In this document: positions 16,405 to 26,469 of the stretch, in pieces
Numbering within the stretch: the stretch's first letter is position 1
Layout: each line of letters opens with the position of its first letter
Origin: Flavobacterium sp. ASW18X
GTDB taxonomy: Bacteria > Bacteroidota > Bacteroidia > Flavobacteriales > Flavobacteriaceae
Direction of reading: 5' to 3'
Length of the DNA: 64,000 nucleotides
NCBI RefSeq assembly: GCF_005144745.1
Contig: NZ_SWKK01000001.1
Coordinates: 1 to 64,000 of the forward strand
Made by a program: the position numbers and the translations under genes
Notes under the pieces: generated by a model
The model's database searches: none
What the model was told of the DNA's origin: nothing
The model's input: only the letters and a program-made list of their open reading frames with translations

Positions 16405-19400
16405 ATGAGAACCACGCTTCAAAAAATGGGCATTGTACTATGTGCCCTTGCTTTGGCAATTCCTACAGTCCAAGCACAACGCAGAAAAAAACAAAATCAA
16501 GACACAGCACCTAAAGAAGAACTGTATTCTAGTTTGGAATACCGCTTGGTGGGTCCATTTAGGGGCGGGCGTTCTGCTGCGGTAACGGGTGTTCCCGGAG
16601 AACCTAACCTCTATTATTTTGGTGCTACCGGTGGTGGTGTTTGGAAAACTTTAGATGGAGGCAGGTCTTGGAAAAATATATCTGACGGCTATTTTGGCGG
16701 TAGTATTGGAGCTGTTGAGGTTGCTAAAAGCGACCCTAATGTAATTTACGTTGGTGGTGGGGAAAAAACCCTACGTGGCAATGTATCTAGTGGTTACGGT
16801 ATTTGGAAAACAGAAAACGGGGGTAAAACTTGGGAAAAAGCCGGTCTTGAGAAAAGTAGGCATGTACCAAGGCTACGGGTGCATCCTACAGATTATAACA
16901 CCGTGTACGCCGCGGTTTTGGGCAATATTTATAAACCCACCAAAGAACGTGGTATCTACAAAAGTACCGATGGCGGCAAAAATTGGAAACAGGTTTTATT
17001 TGTGAATGACCAAGCAGGTGCTGTGGATTTAACTTTTGACCCAAACAACCCTAGAATATTATATGCGTCTACATGGCGGGCGCAGCGCACACCTTATTCC
17101 TTAAGTAGTGGTGGTGACGGCTCTGCCTTGTGGAAAAGTACGGACAGTGGTGAAACATGGACGGAAATTTCCAAGAATGAAGGTTTCCCTACGGATACTT
17201 TAGGCATTATAGGGGTTACCGTATCGCCAAAAAATAGTGAGCGTGTTTGGGCCATTGTAGAGAATAAGGATAAAGGTGGTTTATACCGTTCAGATGATGG
17301 TGGTAAAACTTGGAGCCAAGTAAATAGTGAGCGTAAACTACGCCAACGTGCCTGGTATTACACCCGTGTGTATGCAGATACGGAAGATGAAGATGTGGTC
17401 TATGTGCTTAACGTAAGATACCACAAGTCTACCGATGGCGGTAAAACATTTAAAACCTTTAATGCACCGCACGGAGACCATCATGATTTATGGATTTCTC
17501 CAGAGGATTCCAAACGAATGATTATTGGGGACGATGGTGGCGCCCAAGTAAGTTATGATGGTGGTGAAACGTGGAGTACCTACTACAACCAGCCAACGGC
17601 ACAATTTTATAGGGTTACTACGGACAATGCTTTCCCATATCGTATTTATGTGGCGCAGCAAGATAACAGTACGTTGCGCATTAAACACCGCTCAGACGGT
17701 AGCTACATTGGCGAAGCCGATTGGGAGCCAACAGCGGGCGGCGAAAGTGCCCACATAGCGGTAGACCCTTTAAACAATGATATTGTCTACGGAGGTAGTT
17801 ATGACGGATTTTTAACCCGAGTAAACCACGATAAAGGTACTACTAGAGGCATTAATGTGTGGCCAGATAACCCAATGGGTGCGGGCGCAGAGGCTATGAA
17901 ATATCGTTTTCAATGGAATTTCCCAATCATTTTTAGTAAGCACGACCCTAAAAAATTATACACATTTTCTAACCACGTGCATTTAACCACCAATGAAGGG
18001 CAAAGCTGGGAATTGTTGAGCGATGATTTAACACGAAACGACCCTACCAAACTTGGTTCTAGTGGAGGGCCCATTACCCAAGACAATACCAGTGTGGAAT
18101 ATTATTGCACCATTTTCGCAGCAAATGAAAGTCCATTAAAAGAAGGTCTTCTTTGGGTAGGTAGTGATGATGGTTTGGTGCATATAACCCAAGATGGAGG
18201 TAAAACGTGGAAAAATGTTACGCCAGCGGGCATGCCAGAGTGGATGATGATTAATAGCATTGAACCTTCCGCCTTTGATGAAGGTACGTGCTACGTAGCA
18301 GGTACACGCTATAAGTTGGGCGATTTTGCACCCTACTTGTATAAAACAACGGATTATGGGGCTACCTGGACAAAAATAACGAACGGTATAGAAGATGAGC
18401 ATTTTACTAGAGTGGTTCGTGAGGATCCAAAACAAAAGGGTTTATTGTATGCCGGTACAGAAACAGGCATGTACATTTCTTTTAATGATGGTGCTTCTTG
18501 GAAACCTTTTCAGTTGAATTTGCCTATTGTGCCTATCACGGATTTGGCCATCAAAGACAACAATCTAATTGTGGCCACACAAGGTCGTAGCCTTTGGATG
18601 ATAGACGATTTAACTGTACTACACCAGTTAGCAAGTGCTGATACTAATGTTGCGGCCAAACTTTTTGCGCCAAAAGATAGTTACCGTACCAAAGGTAGGG
18701 CAGCCTCCAAGCCAAGTTTGTTGCAAGGACAAAATCACCCCAATGGAGTAGTAACCCATTTTTATTTAAAAGCTTTTGATAAAGAAAAAGATACCGTTCA
18801 ACTAACGTATTTAAGTAAGTCTGGAGATACTTTAGCCATGTACAGTAGCATGGCTAAAGATAAAAAACAAGTCTTAAAAGACCTTAAAGCCGGTGGCAAT
18901 ACCCATGTATGGGATACCCGCGGTAAAGGTGCGGAAAAATTAAAAGGGATGATTCTTTGGTGGGCGTCTTTAGAAGGAGCTAAGGCAGTCCCAGGGGAGT
19001 ATAAGGTAAGTCTTAGTGTAAATGGTAACACACAAACGGAAAACTTTAAAATTTTACCGGACCCTAGAGCAGAGGTTTCCGTTGCCGATATGCAAAAGCA
19101 ATATGATTTTATTACGAGCATAAATGAGACTATAGATAGAGCCCATCAATCTATAAAAAAGATTCGCGCTATAAATACCAAGCTAGATGCCTTTGTAAAG
19201 CAGTACAACGATAATTCGGCCACAAAAAGCTTGGTAGAGAAGGCTAAGGGTATGAAGGAAAAGTTTGGTGAAATAGAGAAAACCCTATACCAAACCAAGA
19301 ATAGAAGTAATCAAGATCCGTTGAACTTCCCAATTCGCCTGACCAACAAGCTTGGTCACCTGAACAGCCTTGTCAGTATAGATGATTTTCCACCAACGGC

Positions 19401-19545
19401 ACAAGATATAGCGGTTAAAAACGAGATGACAGCTAAAATTGAAGCACAATTAGAGGCGTTTGATGCCTTAGTTGATGAAGAAATGAAGGCTTTTAATGCG
19501 GAGTTCAATCAGCTTGGTTTAAATTATTTGTCCATTGAGGAATAG
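16405..19545 (+). CDS. Exported Asp-box (BNR/VPS10-like) beta-propeller protein
   Basis: The product has 1046 residues and a Sec signal (1-24, ending VQAQ). About eleven Asp-box motifs of the S-x-D-x-G-x-T-W kind are visible (for example KSTDGGKNW, RSDDGGKTW, VSYDGGETW, ITQDGGKTW). They are spread over residues 70-720 and indicate one or two propellers like those of sortilin and xyloglucanase-type proteins. The last 230 residues are helical with a likely coiled coil. Such proteins are often annotated as glycosyl hydrolases, but no catalytic residues are evident. A close paralogue follows directly, so the pair probably arose by tandem duplication. Confidence 0.85.
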   Translation: MRTTLQKMGIVLCALALAIPTVQAQRRKKQNQDTAPKEELYSSLEYRLVGPFRGGRSAAVTGVPGEPNLYYFGATGGGVWKTLDGGRSWKNISDGYFGGSIGAVEVAKSDPNVIYVGGGEKTLRGNVSSGYGIWKTENGGKTWEKAGLEKSRHVPRLRVHPTDYNTVYAAVLGNIYKPTKERGIYKSTDGGKNWKQVLFVNDQAGAVDLTFDPNNPRILYASTWRAQRTPYSLSSGGDGSALWKSTDSGETWTEISKNEGFPTDTLGIIGVTVSPKNSERVWAIVENKDKGGLYRSDDGGKTWSQVNSERKLRQRAWYYTRVYADTEDEDVVYVLNVRYHKSTDGGKTFKTFNAPHGDHHDLWISPEDSKRMIIGDDGGAQVSYDGGETWSTYYNQPTAQFYRVTTDNAFPYRIYVAQQDNSTLRIKHRSDGSYIGEADWEPTAGGESAHIAVDPLNNDIVYGGSYDGFLTRVNHDKGTTRGINVWPDNPMGAGAEAMKYRFQWNFPIIFSKHDPKKLYTFSNHVHLTTNEGQSWELLSDDLTRNDPTKLGSSGGPITQDNTSVEYYCTIFAANESPLKEGLLWVGSDDGLVHITQDGGKTWKNVTPAGMPEWMMINSIEPSAFDEGTCYVAGTRYKLGDFAPYLYKTTDYGATWTKITNGIEDEHFTRVVREDPKQKGLLYAGTETGMYISFNDGASWKPFQLNLPIVPITDLAIKDNNLIVATQGRSLWMIDDLTVLHQLASADTNVAAKLFAPKDSYRTKGRAASKPSLLQGQNHPNGVVTHFYLKAFDKEKDTVQLTYLSKSGDTLAMYSSMAKDKKQVLKDLKAGGNTHVWDTRGKGAEKLKGMILWWASLEGAKAVPGEYKVSLSVNGNTQTENFKILPDPRAEVSVADMQKQYDFITSINETIDRAHQSIKKIRAINTKLDAFVKQYNDNSATKSLVEKAKGMKEKFGEIEKTLYQTKNRSNQDPLNFPIRLTNKLGHLNSLVSIDDFPPTAQDIAVKNEMTAKIEAQLEAFDALVDEEMKAFNAEFNQLGLNYLSIEE

Positions 19546-19796
19546 TCGTAAGATTTATCTTTTCAGTTAGGTGAAGTACCTAACAATAAGATAATTTATA
19601 ACCACCCCGACTAACGCCACCCCTCCTTGAAGAAGGAGGGGACAAGTTTATTATAACTTAGTACTTAAAAGATGTGGGCATTTAGTTCAAGGTCCTCCCC
19701 TAAGCTAGGGGAGGTGCCCATAGGGCGGAGGGGTCTGTTGAATTAGGCATGTACTAACTGGAAAAACAATTAATTAGTAAGATAATTTTAGATAAA
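19546..19796. repeat. Intergenic palindromes and dispersed repeat between the BNR paralogues
   Basis: Three hairpins are visible. GTTAGGT 19566-19572 pairs with ACCTAAC 19578-19584 and may help end transcription. CCCTCCTT-GAAG-AAGGAGGG spans 19621-19640. The block at 19691-19739 (TCCTCCCC...GGGGAGG, then GGGCGGAGGGGTCTGTT) is related to the repeats near 14325 and 31585. No gene is seen. Confidence 0.65.
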
Positions 19797-22700
19797 GTGA
19801 ATATTAAAAAAGCTGTTTTACTACTAGCATACATGGCAATTACAGTTACTTTTGCCCAATCTGCTAACGATTATTTTAAGCCACTTAAATACCGGAACAT
19901 TGGTCCGTTTAGGGGTGGGCGTTCCGTAACTGCAACGGGTGTTATAGGTGATCCGCTCACCTATTACATGGGTACTACGGGTGGCGGTTTGTGGAAAACG
20001 ACAACTGCCGGCCAACGCTGGGAGAATATTTCTGATGGTTATTTTAAAACCGGCTCTGTAGGTGCAGTTGCCGTGGCACCTTCCAATCCGAACATCATTT
20101 ATTGCGGAATGGGAGAACATGCGCCACGAGGGGTAATGACTTCTTACGGTGATGGGGTTTACAAATCTACCGATGCAGGTAAAACATGGAAGCATATCGG
20201 ACTTACCAAAACCCAACATATATCACGCATCGTTATTCATCCTTCAAATCCAGATATTGTTTATGTAGCAGCACAAGGTGCTTTACACCAAGGGAATCCA
20301 GAACGTGGTATTTATAAATCGGTAGACGGCGGAAAAACATGGAAAAACACTTTGTTCGTCAATGAACTTACTGGAGCATCAGAGTTGTCTATGGATGCCA
20401 ACTACCCAGAAATTATGTATGCCGCCATGTGGGAGCACCAACGTAAGCCAAATATGGTTGTAAGTGGTGGTGTAGGTAGTGGTTTGTACAAGTCTACGGA
20501 TGCTGGTGAAACTTGGACCAAAATTCATAAAGGTTTACCAGAAGAAAAAGGTAAAATGGCCATTGCGGTTAGTGGTGCAGACTCCAATAGAGTTTATGCG
20601 TTGATTGAGAGTGATTCCAACCAAGATAAGGGTGGATTGTTTGTATCGAATGATGCTGGTGCTTCTTGGCAAATGGTAAGTGGAGATAATAGATTGGTAC
20701 AACGCGCCTGGTATTATATTGAAGTTTTTGCAGACCCAAATGATGCTGATACAGTATACGTTTTGAGTGCACCGGCCTTACGTTCTACAGATGGTGGTAA
20801 AACATGGGAAACCTTATCGGGAACACATGGCGATTATCATGATTTGTGGATTAATCCAACCGATTCCAATAATATGGTTATTGCCAATGATGGAGGTGCT
20901 GCCGTAAGTTTTGATTTTGCCAAAACTTGGTCTACACAAGATAATATGCCAACGGCACAGTTTTATCGCATCAGTGTAGACAATCTTTTCCCATATAATA
21001 TTTATGGAGGGCAGCAAGACAATACCTCGGTACGTATTGCCAGCAGGTCTTTAGGTAGGTCTAGTATTGGCGAACAAGATTGGACGTATGCAGCGGGTGG
21101 TGAAAGTGCCTTTTTGGCGTTTGACCCAGACAATCCAAAATATGTTTTAGGGGGAAGTTATTTGGGCACAATTGAAGTGTTAGATATGGAAAGCAAGGCT
21201 TCTACCCAGATTATGGCAGCACCCATTCAGTATCTAGGTAGGGAAGCCCGTAACATGAAATACCTTTACAATTGGAATGCTCCGATAATTGGTTCCAAAC
21301 ACGAACCAGGCACCTATTACCATGGTGCGCAGTTGGTACTGCGTACACGCGATATGGGGAAGAACTGGGAAGAAATCTCTCCTGATTTAACGCGTGATAT
21401 TGATGAAAAACAAGGCAACGGTGGTGGGCCGTACACCAATGAAGCAGTAGGGGCCGAAAATTATGGCACCTTGGCGTATATGATAGAATCGCCACACCAA
21501 AAAGGGGTGTTTGTAACGGGGAGTGATGATGGCTTGGTACACATCACCAAAAACGGAGGTGAAACTTGGGAAAATATTACACCCAAAGGAATAGGAGAAG
21601 CTTTGATTAATGCCATTGATGTGTCGCCACATGACCCTGCTACCATTTATATAGCTACCACAAAATATAAGTTTAACGATTATACCCCGGCCATTTACAA
21701 GAGTATCAATTATGGTAGCTCTTGGGAGAAAATCAATTCGGGAATACCTTATGGAGCATTTACCCGTGTAGTTCGGGAAGATACCAAACGTAAAGATTTA
21801 CTGTATGCGGGTACCGAGTTAGGGATGTATATTTCGTTCAATGGTGGTACTAACTGGGAGCCTTTTCAGTTGAATTTACCCACTACGCCAATTTTGGATT
21901 TAAAAGTGCACGAGCGCGATTTAATCGTGGCAACTTCCGGTAGGTCTTTTTGGATTTTAGACGATTTAGATGTGCTTACCGCTTATGAAAAGTCGGGCAG
22001 CAACGAGTTAAAATTATACCAACCAGACGACGCTTACTTAGGCTCATGGGGAAGTCCTATGAGTGGTAATACCGATAAATTTACTGGAACACATCCTTTT
22101 GAAGGTATAAATCCAGCAAACGGAGTGGTGTTGTATTACGAGTTGCCGAAGTTGGATGATTCAGCAAACATCACTTTAGAAATAAGCGATGAAAACAATA
22201 AATTGATTCGTTCATTTTCTTCGGAGAAAGATTCAACCTATGTGCCACACAACGGCGGTAGTGCCCCGCCAGCGCCCAGATTGCCTAAGAACGAAGGGTT
22301 AAATCGTTTTGTGTGGGACATGAAGCACCCGATTATGCCTGGTGTGCCAGGGGTGTACATAGAAGCGGGTTTTACCGGACATAAAGTAATACCAGGCACC
22401 TATAACATCTCCCTTAAAGCGGACGGAAAAACGGTTACGACCAAGGCGGTAATTAAAAAGATTCCGACATACAATGTATCTGCAGAAGACTATCAGGAGT
22501 TTGATGCAATTACGAGTGCTATGGAAGAGGAACTAACCACTATGCATCAACAAGTGAATAGGTTATTTGCTCTTCAGAATAAACTGAATGGTATTTTACC
22601 CAAAATTAAGGATGGAGAATTAAAGCAAAAGGGAGAAGAGTTGCTTGCCAAACTAAAATCTTGGGATGAAGAGATGGTGCAACGTAAATCACAAGCCTAT

Positions 22701-22928
22701 GATGATGTGGAGAATTTTCCCAACAAGTTTACTGCGGAGTATTTGTTCCTAATAAATCAAACCAATAGCGATTTACCAAGGGTAAATACCGCAAATAAGG
22801 AGCGTAAAGCGGAATTGGATAAGCAATGGAAGGAATTAAAGGCTAAAGCAGATAATTTAGAAAACAACGCAGTACCAGCCTACAACAAACAATTATGGGA
22901 AGCTGGTATCGGTGCTTTAAGTATATAA
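19797..22928 (+). CDS. Exported Asp-box (BNR/VPS10-like) beta-propeller protein, paralogue
   Basis: The 1043-residue protein starts at a GTG that gives a good signal peptide ([20 protein letters not shown]). It shares the whole plan of the preceding protein: [16 protein letters not shown] near 33-48, about eleven Asp boxes, the [11 protein letters not shown] and HGDYHDLWI segments, [14 protein letters not shown], and a helical C-terminal region. The paralogues are clearly diverged, so the duplication is not recent. Their role may be binding or hydrolysis of an extracellular polymer. Neither catalytic residues nor a T9SS sorting domain was seen. Confidence 0.85.
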   Translation: MNIKKAVLLLAYMAITVTFAQSANDYFKPLKYRNIGPFRGGRSVTATGVIGDPLTYYMGTTGGGLWKTTTAGQRWENISDGYFKTGSVGAVAVAPSNPNIIYCGMGEHAPRGVMTSYGDGVYKSTDAGKTWKHIGLTKTQHISRIVIHPSNPDIVYVAAQGALHQGNPERGIYKSVDGGKTWKNTLFVNELTGASELSMDANYPEIMYAAMWEHQRKPNMVVSGGVGSGLYKSTDAGETWTKIHKGLPEEKGKMAIAVSGADSNRVYALIESDSNQDKGGLFVSNDAGASWQMVSGDNRLVQRAWYYIEVFADPNDADTVYVLSAPALRSTDGGKTWETLSGTHGDYHDLWINPTDSNNMVIANDGGAAVSFDFAKTWSTQDNMPTAQFYRISVDNLFPYNIYGGQQDNTSVRIASRSLGRSSIGEQDWTYAAGGESAFLAFDPDNPKYVLGGSYLGTIEVLDMESKASTQIMAAPIQYLGREARNMKYLYNWNAPIIGSKHEPGTYYHGAQLVLRTRDMGKNWEEISPDLTRDIDEKQGNGGGPYTNEAVGAENYGTLAYMIESPHQKGVFVTGSDDGLVHITKNGGETWENITPKGIGEALINAIDVSPHDPATIYIATTKYKFNDYTPAIYKSINYGSSWEKINSGIPYGAFTRVVREDTKRKDLLYAGTELGMYISFNGGTNWEPFQLNLPTTPILDLKVHERDLIVATSGRSFWILDDLDVLTAYEKSGSNELKLYQPDDAYLGSWGSPMSGNTDKFTGTHPFEGINPANGVVLYYELPKLDDSANITLEISDENNKLIRSFSSEKDSTYVPHNGGSAPPAPRLPKNEGLNRFVWDMKHPIMPGVPGVYIEAGFTGHKVIPGTYNISLKADGKTVTTKAVIKKIPTYNVSAEDYQEFDAITSAMEEELTTMHQQVNRLFALQNKLNGILPKIKDGELKQKGEELLAKLKSWDEEMVQRKSQAYDDVENFPNKFTAEYLFLINQTNSDLPRVNTANKERKAELDKQWKELKAKADNLENNAVPAYNKQLWEAGIGALSI

Positions 22929-22962
22929 CCAAGTCAAAGCTTTAAAAATTAGGTTAATAATT

Positions 22963-22998
22963 AAATGGAGGGTATGTTTTCTAAACCACCTTCCATTT
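22963..22998. terminator. Hairpin terminator between convergent genes
   Basis: AAATGGAGGG (22963-22972) pairs with CCTTCCATTT (22989-22998) with one G-T pair, and TTTTTTA follows on the plus strand. It serves the BNR gene and possibly the minus-strand lipoprotein gene. Confidence 0.6.
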
Positions 22999-22999
22999 T

Positions 23000-23539
23000 T
23001 TATTCAATTACTGTAAAAAAATACTCTTGCGTGGTATTTATGCCAATGTTTTGAATAGTCAAGTTAACCTTATTAGGAGAAAAGTCGTAACTATTAATAT
23101 AAGCGCTATTAAAGTCTAACTGAAAATCTCCGGTTTCTACTAAAACAATTGCGGTGGTAGAGGTATATGTTTCGGTATTAGGATTATAGCTTGCTAAATT
23201 GGTTTCCCCATCAGGTGAAAAATAGTTGCTTTTTTCGGTATAAATTCTTTGATAACTATTGGAGAAGCTCGAAAATTTACTGAATTCAACATCATAGTAA
23301 AAATCATTTGCTCCTGTACTTTCAAAAATGTCTAAAAGATTTGGTTGGCCATCTTCAGGTAGGTAACGGCTAAATTCGAATGTAAAATAAATGGTGTCTC
23401 CTACTTGATAGTTTTCTTGATTTTCAAAGGTAAATGCATCTTCGATGGTAAGTAGCGGTACAAAAAAATCATCATCAGATATACAACTACCAACTAGTAT
23501 TAATCCACAAAGGCTTAGAATTCTGAGTATTTTTTTCAT
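23000..23539 (-). CDS. Lipoprotein of unknown function
   Basis: The 179-residue product has a lipoprotein signal (MKKILRILSLCGLILVGSC, Cys19), followed by Asp residues that in Bacteroidota often favour outer-membrane export. The mature part is rich in Phe, Tyr, Asn and Ser, with alternating beta-strand patterns. No family is recognised. It starts 9 bp after the stop of the upstream outer-membrane-like gene, so the two are very likely co-transcribed and may form a surface pair. Confidence 0.8.
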   Translation of the reverse strand: MKKILRILSLCGLILVGSCISDDDFFVPLLTIEDAFTFENQENYQVGDTIYFTFEFSRYLPEDGQPNLLDIFESTGANDFYYDVEFSKFSSFSNSYQRIYTEKSNYFSPDGETNLASYNPNTETYTSTTAIVLVETGDFQLDFNSAYINSYDFSPNKVNLTIQNIGINTTQEYFFTVIE

Positions 23540-23548
23540 AGCAATATT

Positions 23549-24154
23549 TTAAAATCTATATCCAATATTTATCCCTGATTGCGCTATAGAAATGCCCCAA
23601 TCATAATAGTATTCTTGACCAGATAAATCGCCTCCTAAACCAAAAACCAATTCCAATGAAACACGCTTTTTAAACAACAAAAATTCCTGACCTATCGCAG
23701 CACCCAAGGCAAGATTGGTATAATTATTTATACCTCTTCTATAAACTCCAAAACCAGCAGCTGTGGTTTCTCTACTAATACCGTCATAACGGCCTCCGTA
23801 GATAGTTGCAAATCCTTGAATAAAGAAACTAGTGCGTTGTGTACCTCTTACATACCATCTTGCAAAAGGTGTAATTTCATAATCACGTGTACCATCGCTA
23901 TAACCATCCGTAAAATCTTTGCTGTTTATGCCGTATCTGCCGTACCAAAGTCCAGCTCCAGCAGAAAACTTTTTATCAAATCTGTTTTCATAAACTAGAT
24001 AAGCTGATGCGTCTGCAAGTAAATAAGTAGTATTCAGCGCTATCTCATGCTGGTAGTTTGGAATAGAATCTTGACTATGACCGTGATAAAAGTTTCCTAT
24101 CAAAAATGCGAAACAATAATATACAAGAGGTATATTCTTAGGTAATGGCGCCAT
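23549..24154 (-). CDS. Probable small outer-membrane beta-barrel protein
   Basis: The 201-residue product has a hydrophobic N-terminal signal (about 8-27). Alternating aromatic/glycine strands follow (AGAGLWYGRYGI, ITPFARWYVRG, FFIQGFATIYGG, GFGVYRRG, SLELVFGLGGD), and the protein ends in IGYRF. A terminal Phe is the usual signature for BAM-dependent barrel insertion. About eight strands are expected. A small hairpin (CTTAGT 24164-24169 with ACTAAG 24174-24179) lies in its leader. The lipoprotein gene follows 9 bp downstream. Confidence 0.8.
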   Translation of the reverse strand: MAPLPKNIPLVYYCFAFLIGNFYHGHSQDSIPNYQHEIALNTTYLLADASAYLVYENRFDKKFSAGAGLWYGRYGINSKDFTDGYSDGTRDYEITPFARWYVRGTQRTSFFIQGFATIYGGRYDGISRETTAAGFGVYRRGINNYTNLALGAAIGQEFLLFKKRVSLELVFGLGGDLSGQEYYYDWGISIAQSGINIGYRF

Positions 24155-24254
24155 ATAAGGTAGCTTAGTTTTTACTAAGATGAAAATATATAAGATAGGA
24201 TGCTTTAAGAAATTGTTAATTGCTTCAATATCATAAAAGTTAAAAAGGTTGTAG

Positions 24255-24262
24255 TAAGTTTG
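24255..24262 (+). promoter_or_regulatory. Candidate -7 box (TAAGTTTG) for hemJ
   Basis: TAAGTTTG fits the Bacteroidota -7 consensus TAnnTTTG and lies 19 bp before the ATG at 24282. No clear -33 TTTG box is seen at the usual distance. Confidence 0.5.
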
Positions 24263-24281
24263 TGAAGTATTTAGAGAGCAT

Positions 24282-24830
24282 ATGCAGGCATATTTTTACA
24301 TTAAAGCGCTTCACCTCATCTTTGTAGTAACTTGGTTCGCAGGGCTTTTTTATATTCCCCGTTTATTTATTTACCACATTGAAGCAGCTGATAAAGCATC
24401 CCCAGAAAAAGAAATTTTGACTGCACAATTAAAATTAATGACCAAACGGTTATGGAATATTATTACGTGGCCATCTGCTGTTCTATGTACACTCTTTGCA
24501 TTGACCTTATTACATTTAAACCCAGGATTATTAGGAATGCCATGGATGCAGGTAAAATTAGTTTTTGTAGCCTTGTTATGGGTTTACCACATAAAATGCC
24601 ATTTAATTGTAAAAGAATTACAAAACGATGAGATAAAATATACCTCTCGGTTTATGCGTGTTTTTAATGAGGGAACGACGCTAATTCTATTTGCAGTTAT
24701 CTTCTTGGTCATTTTAAAAAGTGCCGTGAATTGGATTTATGGCGTAGTGGGAATCTTTGTTTTAGGAATTCTGCTGATGTTAGGAATTAAGTTATACAAG
24801 CGGATTCGAGATAAAAATCCAAATGCCTAA
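24282..24830 (+). CDS. hemJ: Protoporphyrinogen IX oxidase HemJ
   Basis: The 182-residue integral membrane protein has four or five segments (about 5-27, 58-77, 87-105, 127-146, 148-168). The N-terminal signature KALHLIFVVTWFAGLFYIPR with His11 is the conserved HemJ/UPF0093 motif, and His32 follows in FIYH. HemJ oxidises protoporphyrinogen IX to protoporphyrin IX in haem synthesis and replaces HemG or HemY in many bacteria. Length and topology are normal. It stands apart from other haem genes here, and the downstream kinase is separated by 114 bp. Confidence 0.92.
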   Translation: MQAYFYIKALHLIFVVTWFAGLFYIPRLFIYHIEAADKASPEKEILTAQLKLMTKRLWNIITWPSAVLCTLFALTLLHLNPGLLGMPWMQVKLVFVALLWVYHIKCHLIVKELQNDEIKYTSRFMRVFNEGTTLILFAVIFLVILKSAVNWIYGVVGIFVLGILLMLGIKLYKRIRDKNPNA

Positions 24831-24944
24831 AACCATTCGGTTTAGGAAATATAGCGAGAGCTACAACTTTAAAATATCGGAATCTATTTTTAATGTTAGC
24901 CTTTGGTGCGATTATTGCTTAATTTAGATATAAAGTCCTAGTCC

Positions 24945-26393
24945 TTGATTAAAAAGCTTTCCCTTAGATCACGCATATTTTTTACCATGATTTTACTTGT
25001 GGTGATTGCATCTGTTTTAATAGCCGGGGTTACCATCTATCAGTATAGGGAACAATCCAACGATTATCATGAAAATCGATTAGAGCGTAAAGAAGAGCAG
25101 ATTTTGCAAAGCATGAATTACGTGCTTCAAGAGACCACTTATGAACCGTCTACAGAGAACCTTGCACATATTTTTAGAACAGAAATCTATAAGATTGCCG
25201 ATGTACAAAATGTAAATTTTAATATTTACGATTTAGAAGGGCAACTGATAAAATCTTCCAAACCCGCTTTTGAAGCAGATTCTATTAGCAATTGTTTGGA
25301 TGCTGAGGTCTTAAACAATTTAGAAATAAGCCCTACCAAACGCTATGTAGAAGAAAAACGAGCAGCAGGGGATAATTACCAAGCCAGTTATACATACATC
25401 AATGACCCAAAATTTAAACCAATTGGTATTATAAACCTACCCTATTTTGAAGATAATTCTTTTAACGATATGGAGTTAAAGGAATTTTTAATGCGCTTAG
25501 GCGGTGTTTATCTGCTTATGTTGTTATCTGCAATTATCTTGGCGTATTTTGTTTCTAAATACATAACCCGGAGTTTACAAACCGTGGCAGATAAGTTGCA
25601 TCAGACCAATTTATCAAAGCGAAACGAGAAAATTTATATAGAAAATCCTAGCGAAGAGATAGGGAAACTGGTTCATTCTTACAATAGTATGATAGACCAA
25701 TTAGAACAAAGCGCAGCTAAATTAGCAAAAAGTGAGCGCGAACAGGCATGGCGAGAAATGGCGAAGCAAGTGGCGCACGAGATTAAAAACCCATTAACGC
25801 CTATGCGCTTAAGTGTACAAAGTTTTGAAAGAAAATTTAACCCAACAGACCCGGACGCTCCAGAGAAATTGAGCGAGTTTTCTAAAACTATGGTGCAGCA
25901 GATAGACATTATGAGTAACATAGCATCTGCCTTCTCTAATTTTGCAGATATGCCTGCCCAACAAAAGGAAACTTTGAATGTGGTAGAAGTAACCAAACTG
26001 GCCTTAGATATATTTCAGGAGCCTTATATTCATTTTATATCGGATGAAACCACGCTTATTGCCAAACTAGACCGCACACAATTGATTAGGGTGGTTACCA
26101 ATTTGGTTAAAAACGCCTTGCAAGCTGTACCAGAGATAGATAACCCTCGAATTTTGGTCACCGTAGCTCAAGAAAAGGATTGGATTAAAATTTGCGTAGC
26201 AGACAATGGTATAGGTATCCCTGACGCGCATAAAGAGAAAATATTTGAACCCAAATTTACCACAAAAACTAGTGGTATGGGCTTGGGCTTGGGAATGGTT
26301 AAAAATATTGTGGAAAACTACCATGGCACTATAGAATTTACCAGTCAAGAAGCTAAAGGGACTGTTTTTATCGTAAAATTCCCCAAAGAATAA
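24945..26393 (+). CDS. NtrY-like sensor histidine kinase, orphan
   Basis: The 482-residue protein has membrane helices at about 11-33 and 187-205 framing a periplasmic sensor domain of about 150 residues. A HAMP linker (206-260), the H-box KQVAHEIKNPLTPMRLS with His278, the N-box TNLVKNALQAV, and G boxes DNGIGIP and GMGLGLGM follow. The NPLTPM form of the H-box is typical of NtrY-type kinases. Translation begins at TTG 24945, because a TAG sits just upstream in frame and the next Met lies inside the first helix. No response regulator gene adjoins it, so its partner lies elsewhere. Confidence 0.9.
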   Translation: MIKKLSLRSRIFFTMILLVVIASVLIAGVTIYQYREQSNDYHENRLERKEEQILQSMNYVLQETTYEPSTENLAHIFRTEIYKIADVQNVNFNIYDLEGQLIKSSKPAFEADSISNCLDAEVLNNLEISPTKRYVEEKRAAGDNYQASYTYINDPKFKPIGIINLPYFEDNSFNDMELKEFLMRLGGVYLLMLLSAIILAYFVSKYITRSLQTVADKLHQTNLSKRNEKIYIENPSEEIGKLVHSYNSMIDQLEQSAAKLAKSEREQAWREMAKQVAHEIKNPLTPMRLSVQSFERKFNPTDPDAPEKLSEFSKTMVQQIDIMSNIASAFSNFADMPAQQKETLNVVEVTKLALDIFQEPYIHFISDETTLIAKLDRTQLIRVVTNLVKNALQAVPEIDNPRILVTVAQEKDWIKICVADNGIGIPDAHKEKIFEPKFTTKTSGMGLGLGMVKNIVENYHGTIEFTSQEAKGTVFIVKFPKE

Positions 26394-26469
26394 CCCAGTT
26401 ACTACATGGGTTGCTCCTCATATTTTTTAACTTTACAATACTAGATACATTAACAACTAAAAACATTAG

